A stretch of 6,059 nt of DNA from Alphaproteobacteria bacterium (GCA_028293055.1 JAQGLD010000244.1:1-6059); one strand, 5' to 3'; numbered from the stretch's first letter, positions 1 through 5,516 are shown. Program-made: numbers and translations. The notes: generated by a model from the sequence alone, not told the origin.

Positions 1-566
1 CCGCGCTGCAGAATCTGGGCTACGAGTATGACAGCGCGGTTCACGATCGCGGCTTCGATGCTCCCAGCTGGGAATTGTGGGAGCAAAGCGGCGCGAACAA
101 GGTGTTGCCGATGCCCGGCGCTGCCGCTTCGCTGGCCGCGTTGCGCGAAGCGGGCGTCACAATCATCTTCATCTCCAATCGTCTCGCCCGCTATGCGGCC
201 TTTTCGGAGGAGGCGCTGAACGGCGCCGGGCTTGGCCCGGTGCGGCACGGCGAAACCCTGTTCCTTCAGGGCGACGATGAAGGCGGCTCGGCGAAGGACG
301 GGCGGCGCGCGCAGGTCGCCGAGCATTTCTGCGTGGTCGCGATGGCCGGCGACCAGCTCGGCGATTTCTCCGATGCGTTCAACGCACGCGGGTTCGCTGT
401 CGCTGACCGGCGCCGCGCCGCGGCTTCCGCGCCGTTCGCCGACAAATGGGGGCATGGCTGGTTCATGCTCTCCAACCCGGTCTACGGGCCCTCTCTGCGC
501 GGCTCGCTCGACGATATATTCCCGGCGGAGCGCCGTTGGCCCGATTCACAGGAAGGAAGTCACTGA
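1..566 (+). CDS. HAD-family acid phosphatase, e(P4)/5'-nucleotidase type (3' part, start outside window)
   Basis: The reading frame is open from base 3 and ends at TGA 564-566, giving 187 visible residues; the N-terminus, with the expected DxDxT catalytic motif and any lipoprotein signal, lies upstream. The visible part fits HAD subfamily IIIB acid phosphatases / lipoprotein e(P4) 5'-nucleotidases. It begins with a NLGYEY segment as found just after the catalytic motif. An LPMPGA stretch follows at 35-40, then a hydrophobic strand ending in FISNR (56-60, Ser58 as motif II), SAKDGRR (96-102, Lys98 as motif III), GDQLGDFSD (116-124, acidic motif IV) and a C-terminal [12 protein letters not shown] segment (153-164). 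Members hydrolyse phosphomonoesters, often nucleotides, in the periplasm or at the outer membrane. The stop is one base before the CoA-transferase start, so the two are probably cotranscribed. The family call is firm; the substrate is unknown. Confidence 0.86.
   Translation, partial: ALQNLGYEYDSAVHDRGFDAPSWELWEQSGANKVLPMPGAAASLAALREAGVTIIFISNRLARYAAFSEEALNGAGLGPVRHGETLFLQGDDEGGSAKDGRRAQVAEHFCVVAMAGDQLGDFSDAFNARGFAVADRRRAAASAPFADKWGHGWFMLSNPVYGPSLRGSLDDIFPAERRWPDSQEGSH
551..559 (+). promoter_or_regulatory. Ribosome binding site of CoA-transferase subunit B
   Basis: GGAAGGAAG lies 8 nt before the ATG at 568, inside the last codons of the phosphatase gene. It is a strong Shine-Dalgarno match. 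It fixes the start at 568 rather than the far-upstream in-frame ATG at 232, which would read through the phosphatase gene in another frame. Confidence 0.75.
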
Positions 567-567
567 C

Positions 568-1221
568 ATGGCATGGTCGCGCGACGAGATGGCCGCGAGG
601 GCGGCGAAGGAGCTGAGGGACGGCTTCTATGTCAATCTCGGCATCGGCATCCCCACCCTGGTCGCCAACCACATTCCGGACGGAGTCGATGTGACTTTGC
701 AGTCCGAGAACGGAATGCTCGGCATCGGCCCATTTCCCTACGACGACGAGGTCGATCCAGACCTGATCAATGCCGGCAAGCAGACGATCAGCGAATTGCC
801 ATCCTCCTCCTATTTCTCCTCGTCGGACAGCTTCGCGATGATCCGCGGCGGCCATATCGATCTCACCGTGCTCGGTGCGATGGAGGTTTCGGAAAAAGGC
901 GACATCGCCAACTGGATGATCCCCGGGAAGATGGTCAAGGGGATGGGCGGAGCCATGGATCTCGTCGCGGGGGTCAAGAAGATCATCGTCGTGATGGAGC
1001 ACACGTCCAAGAACGGCGACCCCAAATTCATCCCTTTATGCACCCTGCCGCTGACCGGGAAAAATGTCGTCGACATGATCATCACCGATCTCGCCGTTTT
1101 CCAGCGGACCAATCACCAGAGCCAGTTCCGGTTGATCGAGCTCGCGCCGGGCGTCAGCGTCGATGAAGTGGCCGCGAAGACGACGGCTGATTACCAGGTG
1201 GCCGTGCCAGCACAGGCCTGA
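568..1221 (+). CDS. 3-oxoacid CoA-transferase subunit B
   Basis: This 217-residue protein has the usual length of the beta subunit of two-chain family I CoA-transferases (ScoB, AtoA, PcaJ). These enzymes move CoA from succinyl-CoA or acetyl-CoA to acetoacetate or 3-oxoadipate through a glutamyl-CoA thioester. Visible marks are the [10 protein letters not shown] segment (23-32), the SENG motif (46-49) with Glu47 as the expected catalytic glutamate, the [13 protein letters not shown] block (95-107) and [12 protein letters not shown] (124-135). The C-terminal part contains [11 protein letters not shown] (154-164) and [12 protein letters not shown] (167-178). The partner subunit A, normally directly upstream, is not in the window; the upstream neighbour is a phosphatase gene. 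Succinyl-CoA:acetoacetate transferase is the most likely activity, but the sequence alone does not separate it from a 3-oxoadipate or acetate transferase. Confidence 0.95.
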   Translation: MAWSRDEMAARAAKELRDGFYVNLGIGIPTLVANHIPDGVDVTLQSENGMLGIGPFPYDDEVDPDLINAGKQTISELPSSSYFSSSDSFAMIRGGHIDLTVLGAMEVSEKGDIANWMIPGKMVKGMGGAMDLVAGVKKIIVVMEHTSKNGDPKFIPLCTLPLTGKNVVDMIITDLAVFQRTNHQSQFRLIELAPGVSVDEVAAKTTADYQVAVPAQA

Positions 1222-1253
1222 TGCGAAACGGGGCCACCGAGCCGCGGCGATGA
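1221..1253 (+). other. 10-codon mini-ORF bridging two genes (possible translational coupling relay)
   Basis: An ATG at 1221 overlaps the CoA-transferase stop as TGATG. The frame runs for ten sense codons ([10 protein letters not shown]) to TGA at 1251-1253, which overlaps the epimerase ATG at 1250 as ATGA. The epimerase itself has no good Shine-Dalgarno sequence. Both overlaps are of the kind that support termination-reinitiation, so the mini-ORF could pass ribosomes from one gene to the next. The peptide is probably not functional in itself. Chance occurrence is a real possibility. Confidence 0.35.
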
Positions 1254-2218
1254 GGCTGCTGCTCACCGGATCGTCGGGCTGGCTCGGCCGCTTCCTCGCG
1301 CCGCGGCTGCGCGCCGACGGACATGCCGTGGTCGGCCTGGATGTCGCCCCCGGCGCCGACACCGACGCGATCGGGTCGGTTGCGGATCGCGCATTGATCG
1401 ACCGGATCTTCGTCCGCCACGGCATCGAGGCGGTGATCCACGCCGGCGCGCTGCACAAGCCGGACATCACGCGTTACCCGGCCAGGGCCTTCGTCGACAC
1501 CAATGTGACCGGAACGCTCAACCTGCTCGAAGCGGCGGTCGCGGCGGGCCACGACCGCTTCGTCTTCACCTCGACCACATCGCTGATGATTTCAGCCGCT
1601 GTCCGCGCCGGCAAGGCCGGCGGCGCCCGCAAGGCGGCCTGGCTGACCGAGGATTTCGGTCCGCTCGCGCCGCGCAACATCTACGGAGTGACCAAGCTCG
1701 CCGCCGAGCAGCTCTGCCGGCTGTTTCACGAGCAGCACGGAATCGCGGCGATGGTGCTGCGCACCGGCCGGTTCTTTCCCGAGGAGGACGATACCGACCG
1801 CGGCCTCCACGGCCTCAACATCAAGGCCAACGAATTCCTCAACCGCCGCCTGACCGTGGAGGATGCCGCTGAAGCCCATGTCGCGGCACTCGGACGCGCG
1901 CCTGCACTCGGGTTCGGCACCTTCATCCTCTCGGCGACGCCGCCCTTTTCCCCGGGCGAGGCCGAGGCCCTGATCGAGGACGCCCCAGCGGTGATCGCGC
2001 GCTATTACCCGGACGCGGCGGAGCTCTATGCCCGCGCGGGATGGGCGCTGCCTGGCCATATCGACCGGGTGTACGATCCCGCAAGGGCCGAGCGCCTCCT
2101 CGGCTTCCGCTGCCGCACCGATTTCGCCGCGATCCTCGACGCGCTGCGCGAGGGGAAACCATTGCCCTTCGTCCACGATCCTTCCTATGTCTCGCCGAAA
2201 GAGGGGAGAGATCGATGA
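1250..2218 (+). CDS. NAD-dependent epimerase/dehydratase (extended SDR family)
   Basis: The protein has 322 residues from the ATG at 1250, which begins directly with the Rossmann strand (MRLLLTGSSGWLG). The glycine motif is G7xxG10xxG13, and Asp31 at the end of the second strand (VVGLD) suggests NAD rather than NADP. Further extended-SDR marks are VIHAGAL (62-68), the NVTGTLNLLEAA helix (85-96), a FTSTTS strand (106-111) supplying the usual Ser/Thr, and the active-site YGVTK (Y145, K149). A RTGRFFPEE segment (171-179) and a C-terminal substrate domain follow. The family covers nucleotide-sugar epimerases, dehydratases, aldose or uronate dehydrogenases and others, and I cannot name the substrate. 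The gene ends in an ATGA overlap with the next one. A longer form from 1163 would overlap the CoA-transferase by about 60 nt and is unlikely. Confidence 0.9.
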   Translation: MRLLLTGSSGWLGRFLAPRLRADGHAVVGLDVAPGADTDAIGSVADRALIDRIFVRHGIEAVIHAGALHKPDITRYPARAFVDTNVTGTLNLLEAAVAAGHDRFVFTSTTSLMISAAVRAGKAGGARKAAWLTEDFGPLAPRNIYGVTKLAAEQLCRLFHEQHGIAAMVLRTGRFFPEEDDTDRGLHGLNIKANEFLNRRLTVEDAAEAHVAALGRAPALGFGTFILSATPPFSPGEAEALIEDAPAVIARYYPDAAELYARAGWALPGHIDRVYDPARAERLLGFRCRTDFAAILDALREGKPLPFVHDPSYVSPKEGRDR

Positions 2219-3036
2219 TCCGGAAATGGGCTTCACTCGCGGCGGCATGGTGGGTGCTCGGAGCAGCCGCTCAGCCGGCCGCGCCCCTGTCCTTGTGGCG
2301 GCTCGATTGCGGCAGCGCGACGATCAAGGATTCCAACAGCTTCTTCTCGGACACGTCGGCCTACCCGCCGGGCCCCAGGACCGTCACCGACAGCTGCTAT
2401 CTGATCCGCCACGGCGATCTCTACATGCTGTGGGACGCGGGCTTGCCCGACGGCCTGATCGGCCATCCCAGCGACAATCCCGTCATGAGCATGCGAGTCG
2501 ACGCCGGGCTGGTCGCGCAGCTGGCGCGCATCGGGGTGAATTCCGAACAGATTTCGCTGCTCGGCATCAGCCATTACCATGGCGACCATATCGGCCAGGC
2601 CTATCGCTTTGGCGGGGCGAAGCTGCTGATCGGCAAGGGCGATTGGGTCGCGCTGAAGTCGCCCGACGGTCCCGACGCGGTGCCTCTGGCGCCGTGGATC
2701 CGCGACGGCGGCAAGGTCGAGCCGGTGGCGGGAGATCTCGACGTCTTCGGCGATGGAGAGGTCGTCATGCTCTCGACACCCGGCCACACGCCCGGCCACC
2801 ATTCCCTGCTGGTCAGGCTGGCTTCGGGTCCCGTGATCCTCGCCGGCGATCTCTGGCATTTCAACGAGCAGGTCGCGATCGACGGCGTTCCGCCGTTCAA
2901 CACCGACCGGGCCCAGACCCTGGCATCTATGGACCGGATCAAGCGTCTGGCCGCGAACATCCATGCCAAGGTGATCATCCAGCACGAGCCGCGCGACATC
3001 GCCAGGCTGCCGGCTTTTCCGCAGGCCGCGCAATGA
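2215..3036 (+). CDS. Exported metallo-beta-lactamase-fold hydrolase, N-acyl homoserine lactonase-like
   Basis: The 273-residue protein opens with a basic n-region (MIRK), a hydrophobic core and an AAA-Q junction near residues 17-20, which is a plausible Sec signal peptide. The mature part carries a full dinuclear metal set: H120-x-H122-x-D124-H125 (HYHGDH), H195 in TPGHTPGHH, D212 in LAGD and H257 in IIQHE. The spacing of the last three is close to that of AiiA-type lactonases (H169, D191, H235). The position three residues after the bridging aspartate, Tyr194 in AiiA, is His215 here. An AHL or other lactone hydrolase is the best family guess, but related folds include phosphodiesterases and other esterases. 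The start overlaps the epimerase stop and the end overlaps the reductase start (ATGA at both). GAGGGGAGAG at 2201-2210 serves as its ribosome binding site. Confidence 0.88.
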   Translation: MIRKWASLAAAWWVLGAAAQPAAPLSLWRLDCGSATIKDSNSFFSDTSAYPPGPRTVTDSCYLIRHGDLYMLWDAGLPDGLIGHPSDNPVMSMRVDAGLVAQLARIGVNSEQISLLGISHYHGDHIGQAYRFGGAKLLIGKGDWVALKSPDGPDAVPLAPWIRDGGKVEPVAGDLDVFGDGEVVMLSTPGHTPGHHSLLVRLASGPVILAGDLWHFNEQVAIDGVPPFNTDRAQTLASMDRIKRLAANIHAKVIIQHEPRDIARLPAFPQAAQ

Positions 3037-4028
3037 GGGCGCTGTTGTCCACGATTGTCGGCGGCCCGGAAACGCTGGTGATGACCGAGCTTCCCGATCC
3101 GGTGGCGGGGCCGGGCCAACTCCTCGTCCGGGTCCGCGCCTGCGCGATCAACTATCCCGATGTGCTGATCATCGAGGACAAATATCAGTTCAAGCCGCAG
3201 CGCCCCTTCGCTCCGGGCGGCGAGATCGCCGGAACGGTCGAAGCGGTCGGCGAAGGCGTCGAGGGATGGGCATCCGGCGACCGGCTGATCGCGATGCTCG
3301 GCCATGGCGGCCTCGCCGAGAAAATCCTCGTCTCGGCAACGGCCGCGCTCAGGCTGCCGGAGGAGAGGAGCTTCGAAGAGGGCTCGGCCCTGGTCCTCAC
3401 TTATGCAACATCGATCCACGCATTGCTGGACCGCGGGCGGCTGAAGCCGGAACAGACCTTGCTGGTGCTCGGCGCCGCCGGCGGAGTCGGGCTGGCGGCG
3501 GTCGAGCTCGGCAAGGCATTCGGAGCGCGGGTCGTCGCAGCGGTTTCGTCGGAGGAGAAAGCCCAGGCCGCGCGCGAGGCCGGTGCCGATTCGACCCTGG
3601 TCTATCCTCGCGGCCCGTTCGACAAAGACGGCTCGAAGGCGCTCGCCCAGCTGTTCAAGGATTCGGTCGGCCCAGGCGGCGCCGATCTGATCTACGACCC
3701 GGTCGGCGGCGATTATGCCGAACCCGCGCTTCGCGCGATCGCCTGGGAGGGGCGCTACCTGGTCGTCGGGTTTCCGGCCGGCATCCCCCGGCTGCCGCTC
3801 AACCTCACCTTGCTCAAGAGCTGCGACGTCTGCGGTGTCTTCTGGGGCGCCTTCGCGGCGCGCGACCCCGAGGCGAATTCTGCCCATATCGAAACCCTGT
3901 TCCGTCTCTGGCGGGAAGGGAAGATCGCGCCGCGGGTGAGCCGGACCTGGCCGCTGGACCATGCAGGCGAGGCGATCGCCCACATGGCGGCTCGCAAGGC
4001 GGTCGGGAAATTGGTCGTCACGATGTGA
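3033..4028 (+). CDS. NADPH:quinone oxidoreductase-like, zinc-independent MDR family
   Basis: The protein has 331 residues, standard for zeta-crystallin/QOR-type medium-chain dehydrogenase/reductases. It has the N-terminal GroES-like domain with NYPDVL (40-45), PGGEIAGTVEAVG (61-73) and GDRLIAM (82-88), and lacks the cysteine/histidine set of zinc alcohol dehydrogenases. The Rossmann domain carries GAAGGVG (147-153) and the usual helix LAAVELGKAFGARVVAAVSS. A DPVGG motif lies in the nucleotide domain, and a CGVFWGAFAARDP block follows. Members reduce quinones, enones or enoyl thioesters with NADPH; the substrate here is unknown. The gene starts in an ATGA overlap with the hydrolase and is the last gene of the cluster: the next start is 113 nt away. 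The long in-frame extension back to 2028 is an out-of-frame artefact through the hydrolase gene. Confidence 0.92.
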   Translation: MRALLSTIVGGPETLVMTELPDPVAGPGQLLVRVRACAINYPDVLIIEDKYQFKPQRPFAPGGEIAGTVEAVGEGVEGWASGDRLIAMLGHGGLAEKILVSATAALRLPEERSFEEGSALVLTYATSIHALLDRGRLKPEQTLLVLGAAGGVGLAAVELGKAFGARVVAAVSSEEKAQAAREAGADSTLVYPRGPFDKDGSKALAQLFKDSVGPGGADLIYDPVGGDYAEPALRAIAWEGRYLVVGFPAGIPRLPLNLTLLKSCDVCGVFWGAFAARDPEANSAHIETLFRLWREGKIAPRVSRTWPLDHAGEAIAHMAARKAVGKLVVTM

Positions 4029-4041
4029 ATCGCATTCCTGC

Positions 4042-4056
4042 CCCGCTTTGCGCGGG
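4042..4056 (+). terminator. Weak hairpin after the reductase gene
   Basis: CCCGC (4042-4046) pairs with GCGGG (4052-4056) around a TTTGC loop, 13 nt after the reductase stop. It is only 5 bp and has no following T-run, so it is at best an inefficient terminator or an mRNA 3'-end structure. It may be incidental in GC-rich DNA. Confidence 0.25.
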
Positions 4057-4087
4057 AGAGGAGTATCTCCGACTGCCTTCACACGTG

Positions 4088-4116
4088 TTGCGCCGCAGCG
4101 CCCGGGGTCCTATCTC
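4088..4116 (+). promoter_or_regulatory. Weak candidate promoter for the zeta-bolA-grxD operon
   Basis: TTGCGC (4088-4093) and TATCTC (4111-4116) are separated by 17 nt, matching the sigma-70 layout but only 3 of 6 bases at each hexamer. Transcription would start near 4123, just before the ribosome binding site. An 8-bp perfect palindrome, ACACGTGT (4081-4088), abuts the -35. The site is proposed because a new transcription unit probably begins here; the match itself is poor. Confidence 0.22.
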
Positions 4117-4129
4117 CGACGAAACGGAG
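4114..4129 (+). promoter_or_regulatory. Leader hairpin just upstream of the zeta gene ribosome binding site
   Basis: CTCCG (4114-4118) pairs with CGGAG (4125-4129) around an ACGAAA loop. It ends one base before AAGGGAG (4131-4137), the Shine-Dalgarno sequence of the zeta gene (4-nt gap to the ATG). The CTCC half could alternatively pair with the GGGAG of the Shine-Dalgarno sequence. Whether this has any regulatory effect is unknown. Confidence 0.3.
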
Positions 4130-4141
4130 CAAGGGAGCGCC

Positions 4142-4468
4142 ATGACCACCTTCGACGACCGCGAGCGGGCTTTCGAGGCAAGATATGCCCGTGACGAGGA
4201 AATGCAGTTCCGCGTCGTCGCGCGTCGCAACCGGTTGCTCGGCGAATGGGCGGCGCGGCTGATGGGGCTGACCCAGGTCGAGGCCGAATCCTACGCCAAG
4301 GACGTGGTTCGCGCCGATTTCGAAGAAGCCGGCGACGAGGATGTCATCCGCAAGGTGCTCGGCGACCTCACTTCGGCCGGTGTCGATTGCGACGAGGCCA
4401 AGATCCGCGAGGCGCTCCAGCACAAGAGTGTCGAGGCGCGTCGCCAGCTGATGGAATCCCAGGGCTGA
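4142..4468 (+). CDS. ATP synthase (F1-ATPase) inhibitor subunit zeta, DUF1476 family
   Basis: The 108-residue protein matches the alphaproteobacterial zeta inhibitor family first characterised in Paracoccus denitrificans, where its N-terminal segment blocks ATP hydrolysis by F1. It shows the hallmark start MTTFDDRERAFEARYARDEE, then ARRNRLLGEWAARLMG (27-42), a DVVRADFEEAGDEDVIRKV stretch (49-67), and a C-terminal half predicted to be helical. The length is typical (about 105-110). It is cytoplasmic, with no signal peptide or membrane segment. Its stop overlaps the bolA start by one base (TGATG), so the downstream genes are translationally linked. The family is assigned with confidence. Whether this protein inhibits ATPase in this organism is inferred from homology; potency is known to differ between alphaproteobacteria. 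Confidence 0.9.
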   Translation: MTTFDDRERAFEARYARDEEMQFRVVARRNRLLGEWAARLMGLTQVEAESYAKDVVRADFEEAGDEDVIRKVLGDLTSAGVDCDEAKIREALQHKSVEARRQLMESQG

Positions 4469-4707
4469 TGGCGATGGCGGCCGACGAGATCGAGACCCTG
4501 ATCCGCGCCGGTATCCCCGACGCGCGGGTCGAGATCACCGATCTTGCCGGAGATGGCGACCATTATGCCGCCCGCGTGGTCTCCGAGAGTTTCAGGGGGA
4601 TGCCGCGCGTGAAGCAGCACCAACGCGTATACGAGGCGCTCGGCGGCCGGATGGGCGGAGCGCTACACGCGCTGCAGCTCACCACCGCTCTGCCCGATCA
4701 GGAGTGA
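4468..4707 (+). CDS. BolA family protein
   Basis: The 79-residue protein is a small single-domain BolA/IbaG-like protein. Visible family features are the central [18 protein letters not shown] block (25-42), the helix [17 protein letters not shown] (42-58), and a C-terminal LHALQLTT strand with the conserved His67. Proteins of this family bind CGFS glutaredoxins and share a [2Fe-2S] cluster, using histidine as ligand. The gene sits between the zeta gene (1-nt overlap) and a CGFS glutaredoxin gene (1-nt gap), which supports a BolA-Grx partnership. Two ATGs are possible: 4468 overlaps the upstream stop, while 4474 has better spacing (9 nt) from AGGG at 4461. The second would give 77 residues. 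Confidence 0.93.
   Translation: MAMAADEIETLIRAGIPDARVEITDLAGDGDHYAARVVSESFRGMPRVKQHQRVYEALGGRMGGALHALQLTTALPDQE
4700..4704 (+). promoter_or_regulatory. Ribosome binding site of the glutaredoxin gene, deciding between two ATGs
   Basis: AGGAG lies 4 nt before the ATG at 4709 and 7 nt before the adjacent in-frame ATG at 4712. The latter spacing is closer to optimal, so the start is placed at 4712; using 4709 adds one methionine. Confidence 0.55.
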
Positions 4708-4711
4708 TATG

Positions 4712-5038
4712 ATGGCCGATACCAATGCCCGCCTCGACGAGATCGTCAAATCCAGCGACGTCGTTCTGTTCATGAAGGGCAGCGCCTTGTTCCCGCAATG
4801 CGGCTTCTCGAGCCGGGCGGTGGCGATCCTCGACCATCTCGGAGTCGGCTTCGAGACGGTCGATGTCCTGCAGGACCCGGAAATTCGCCAGGGCATCAAG
4901 GCCTATTCCGACTGGCCGACCATTCCCCAGCTCTATGTGAAGGGCGAGTTCGTCGGCGGATCGGACATCATGATGGAGATGTTCGAGGCCGGCGAGCTCC
5001 AGCAGCTTCTGACGGAGAAGCAGGTCGCCAAGGCCTGA
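4712..5038 (+). CDS. grxD: Grx4-type monothiol glutaredoxin (CGFS)
   Basis: The 108-residue protein has the full single-domain monothiol glutaredoxin pattern. It has FMKG (20-23) with Lys22 for glutathione contact, FPQCGFSS with the active-site CGFS at 30-33 (Cys30), [18 protein letters not shown] with the cis-proline TIP (70-72), and the GGSD (82-85) glutathione-binding turn. CGFS glutaredoxins assemble as glutathione-ligated [2Fe-2S] dimers or as BolA heterodimers and act in iron-sulfur cluster transfer and iron signalling rather than in disulfide reduction. The bolA gene directly upstream fits this. The usual FMKGTP segment reads FMKGSA here, a minor substitution. It is the last gene of the operon, followed by REP-like hairpins. 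The start follows the better-spaced ribosome binding site. Confidence 0.95.
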   Translation: MADTNARLDEIVKSSDVVLFMKGSALFPQCGFSSRAVAILDHLGVGFETVDVLQDPEIRQGIKAYSDWPTIPQLYVKGEFVGGSDIMMEMFEAGELQQLLTEKQVAKA

Positions 5039-5048
5039 CAAGGTCGTC

Positions 5049-5068
5049 ACCCCGGCGCAAGCCGGGGT
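5049..5068 (+). repeat. REP-like hairpin 1 after grxD
   Basis: ACCCCGGC (5049-5056) and GCCGGGGT (5061-5068) form a perfect 8-bp stem around a GCAA tetraloop, 10 nt after the grxD stop. Together with the following TCTCGG it resembles, in reverse orientation, the two later copies (TGAG-pyrimidine-CCGGC...). This is the kind of short intergenic palindrome scattered through sphingomonad genomes. It lacks a T-run but may still stabilise or end the grxD transcript. Confidence 0.6.
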
Positions 5069-5098
5069 CTCGGCTCATCCACCGTGACTTAAGCGACC

Positions 5099-5121
5099 TG
5101 AGATCCCGGCCTTCGCCGGGA
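5099..5121 (+). repeat. REP-like hairpin 2 (direct repeat copy A)
   Basis: CCCGGC (5105-5110) and GCCGGG (5115-5120) pair around a CTTC loop, with T5104-A5121 extending the stem. Bases 5099-5119 match 5243-5263 in 20 of 21 positions (A/G difference at 5103/5247). Confidence 0.65.
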
Positions 5122-5242
5122 AGACGGGAAAAATGGGCGGAGCTCGTCTCCGCGAGGCCCCAGCCATCGGCAAAGCGTAGGGCGGGCGCTCAGTACATAG
5201 TTCGCCGGAATGGCGGTGCGGGTGGGGCTGAGCGGCTCTCGA

Positions 5243-5264
5243 TGAGGTCCCGGCCTTCGCCGGC
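5243..5264 (+). repeat. REP-like hairpin 3 (direct repeat copy B)
   Basis: CCGGC (5250-5254) and GCCGG (5259-5263) pair around the same CTTC loop as in copy A, 144 nt downstream of it. The stem is one pair shorter because the base after GCCGG is C instead of G. Confidence 0.65.
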
Positions 5265-5284
5265 ATTGCGCTTCGCTTGTGATT

Positions 5285-5325
5285 GGGGCGGGCGGCGCGA
5301 CCAGAAAAAGCGCCAGGCCCGCCCC
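5285..5325 (+). terminator. Long GC-rich hairpin, probable terminator-like structure
   Basis: GGGGCGGGC (5285-5293) is perfectly complementary to GCCCGCCCC (5317-5325). Inside it GGCGC (5294-5298) pairs with GCGCC (5310-5314), leaving an AG bulge and an 11-nt loop containing AAAAA. This 14-bp stem is by far the strongest in the window and is followed by TTT on the + strand. The short T-run makes intrinsic termination uncertain. It would insulate blaI from the grxD operon. Confidence 0.55.
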
Positions 5326-5354
5326 TTTCGGTGGAAGCATCGTGTGGACATAAT
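5326..5354 (+). promoter_or_regulatory. Low-confidence promoter candidate after the hairpin
   Basis: CATAAT (5349-5354) matches the -10 consensus at 5 of 6 bases inside an AT-rich patch that is unusual for this GC-rich DNA. The hexamer 17 nt upstream, TTTCGG, is a poor -35. If used, it would give blaI a leader of roughly 170 nt. Confidence 0.2.
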
Positions 5355-5500
5355 AATAGATACATGAGCCGTGCCAGACCGTGCCAATCGCGGAAATGCG
5401 CGGGTTTCGATGGTAAACGCGGATTAACCCGACCCGCTATTTGTAAACTCCCCCGACAGCTCAACCTTACCCGGCCATTCATCACGCGTTCAGCGCGACC

Positions 5501-5516
5501 GACTACACATGTAGTC
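5501..5516. promoter_or_regulatory. BlaI/MecI-type operator
   Basis: GACTACA-CA-TGTAGTC is a perfect 7-bp inverted repeat with a 2-bp centre. Its core TACA-NN-TGTA (5504-5513) is the consensus bound by BlaI, MecI and CopY repressors. It ends 18 nt before the ATG of a blaI-family gene, so negative autoregulation of blaI and the downstream M56 peptidase gene is the natural reading. The dyad is seen directly; binding is inferred from the family. Confidence 0.8.

Noticed and set aside
232..567. N-terminal extension of the CoA-transferase frame
   Set aside because: It overlaps the phosphatase gene in another frame, has low-complexity Arg/Ala composition, and the strong ribosome binding site fixes the start at 568.
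2601..4082. A 493-codon open frame on the minus strand
   Set aside because: It lies antisense to the hydrolase and reductase genes, shows no recognisable motif, and is explained by the strong GC bias of third codon positions.
5194..5203. TACATAGTTC as a second BlaI operator
   Set aside because: Only one half-site (TACA) matches; the other half is GTTC rather than TGTA.
5441..5469. TTGTAA with a downstream hexamer 17 nt away as the blaI promoter
   Set aside because: The -10 position reads ACCTTA, a poor match, so no confident blaI promoter could be placed near the operator.
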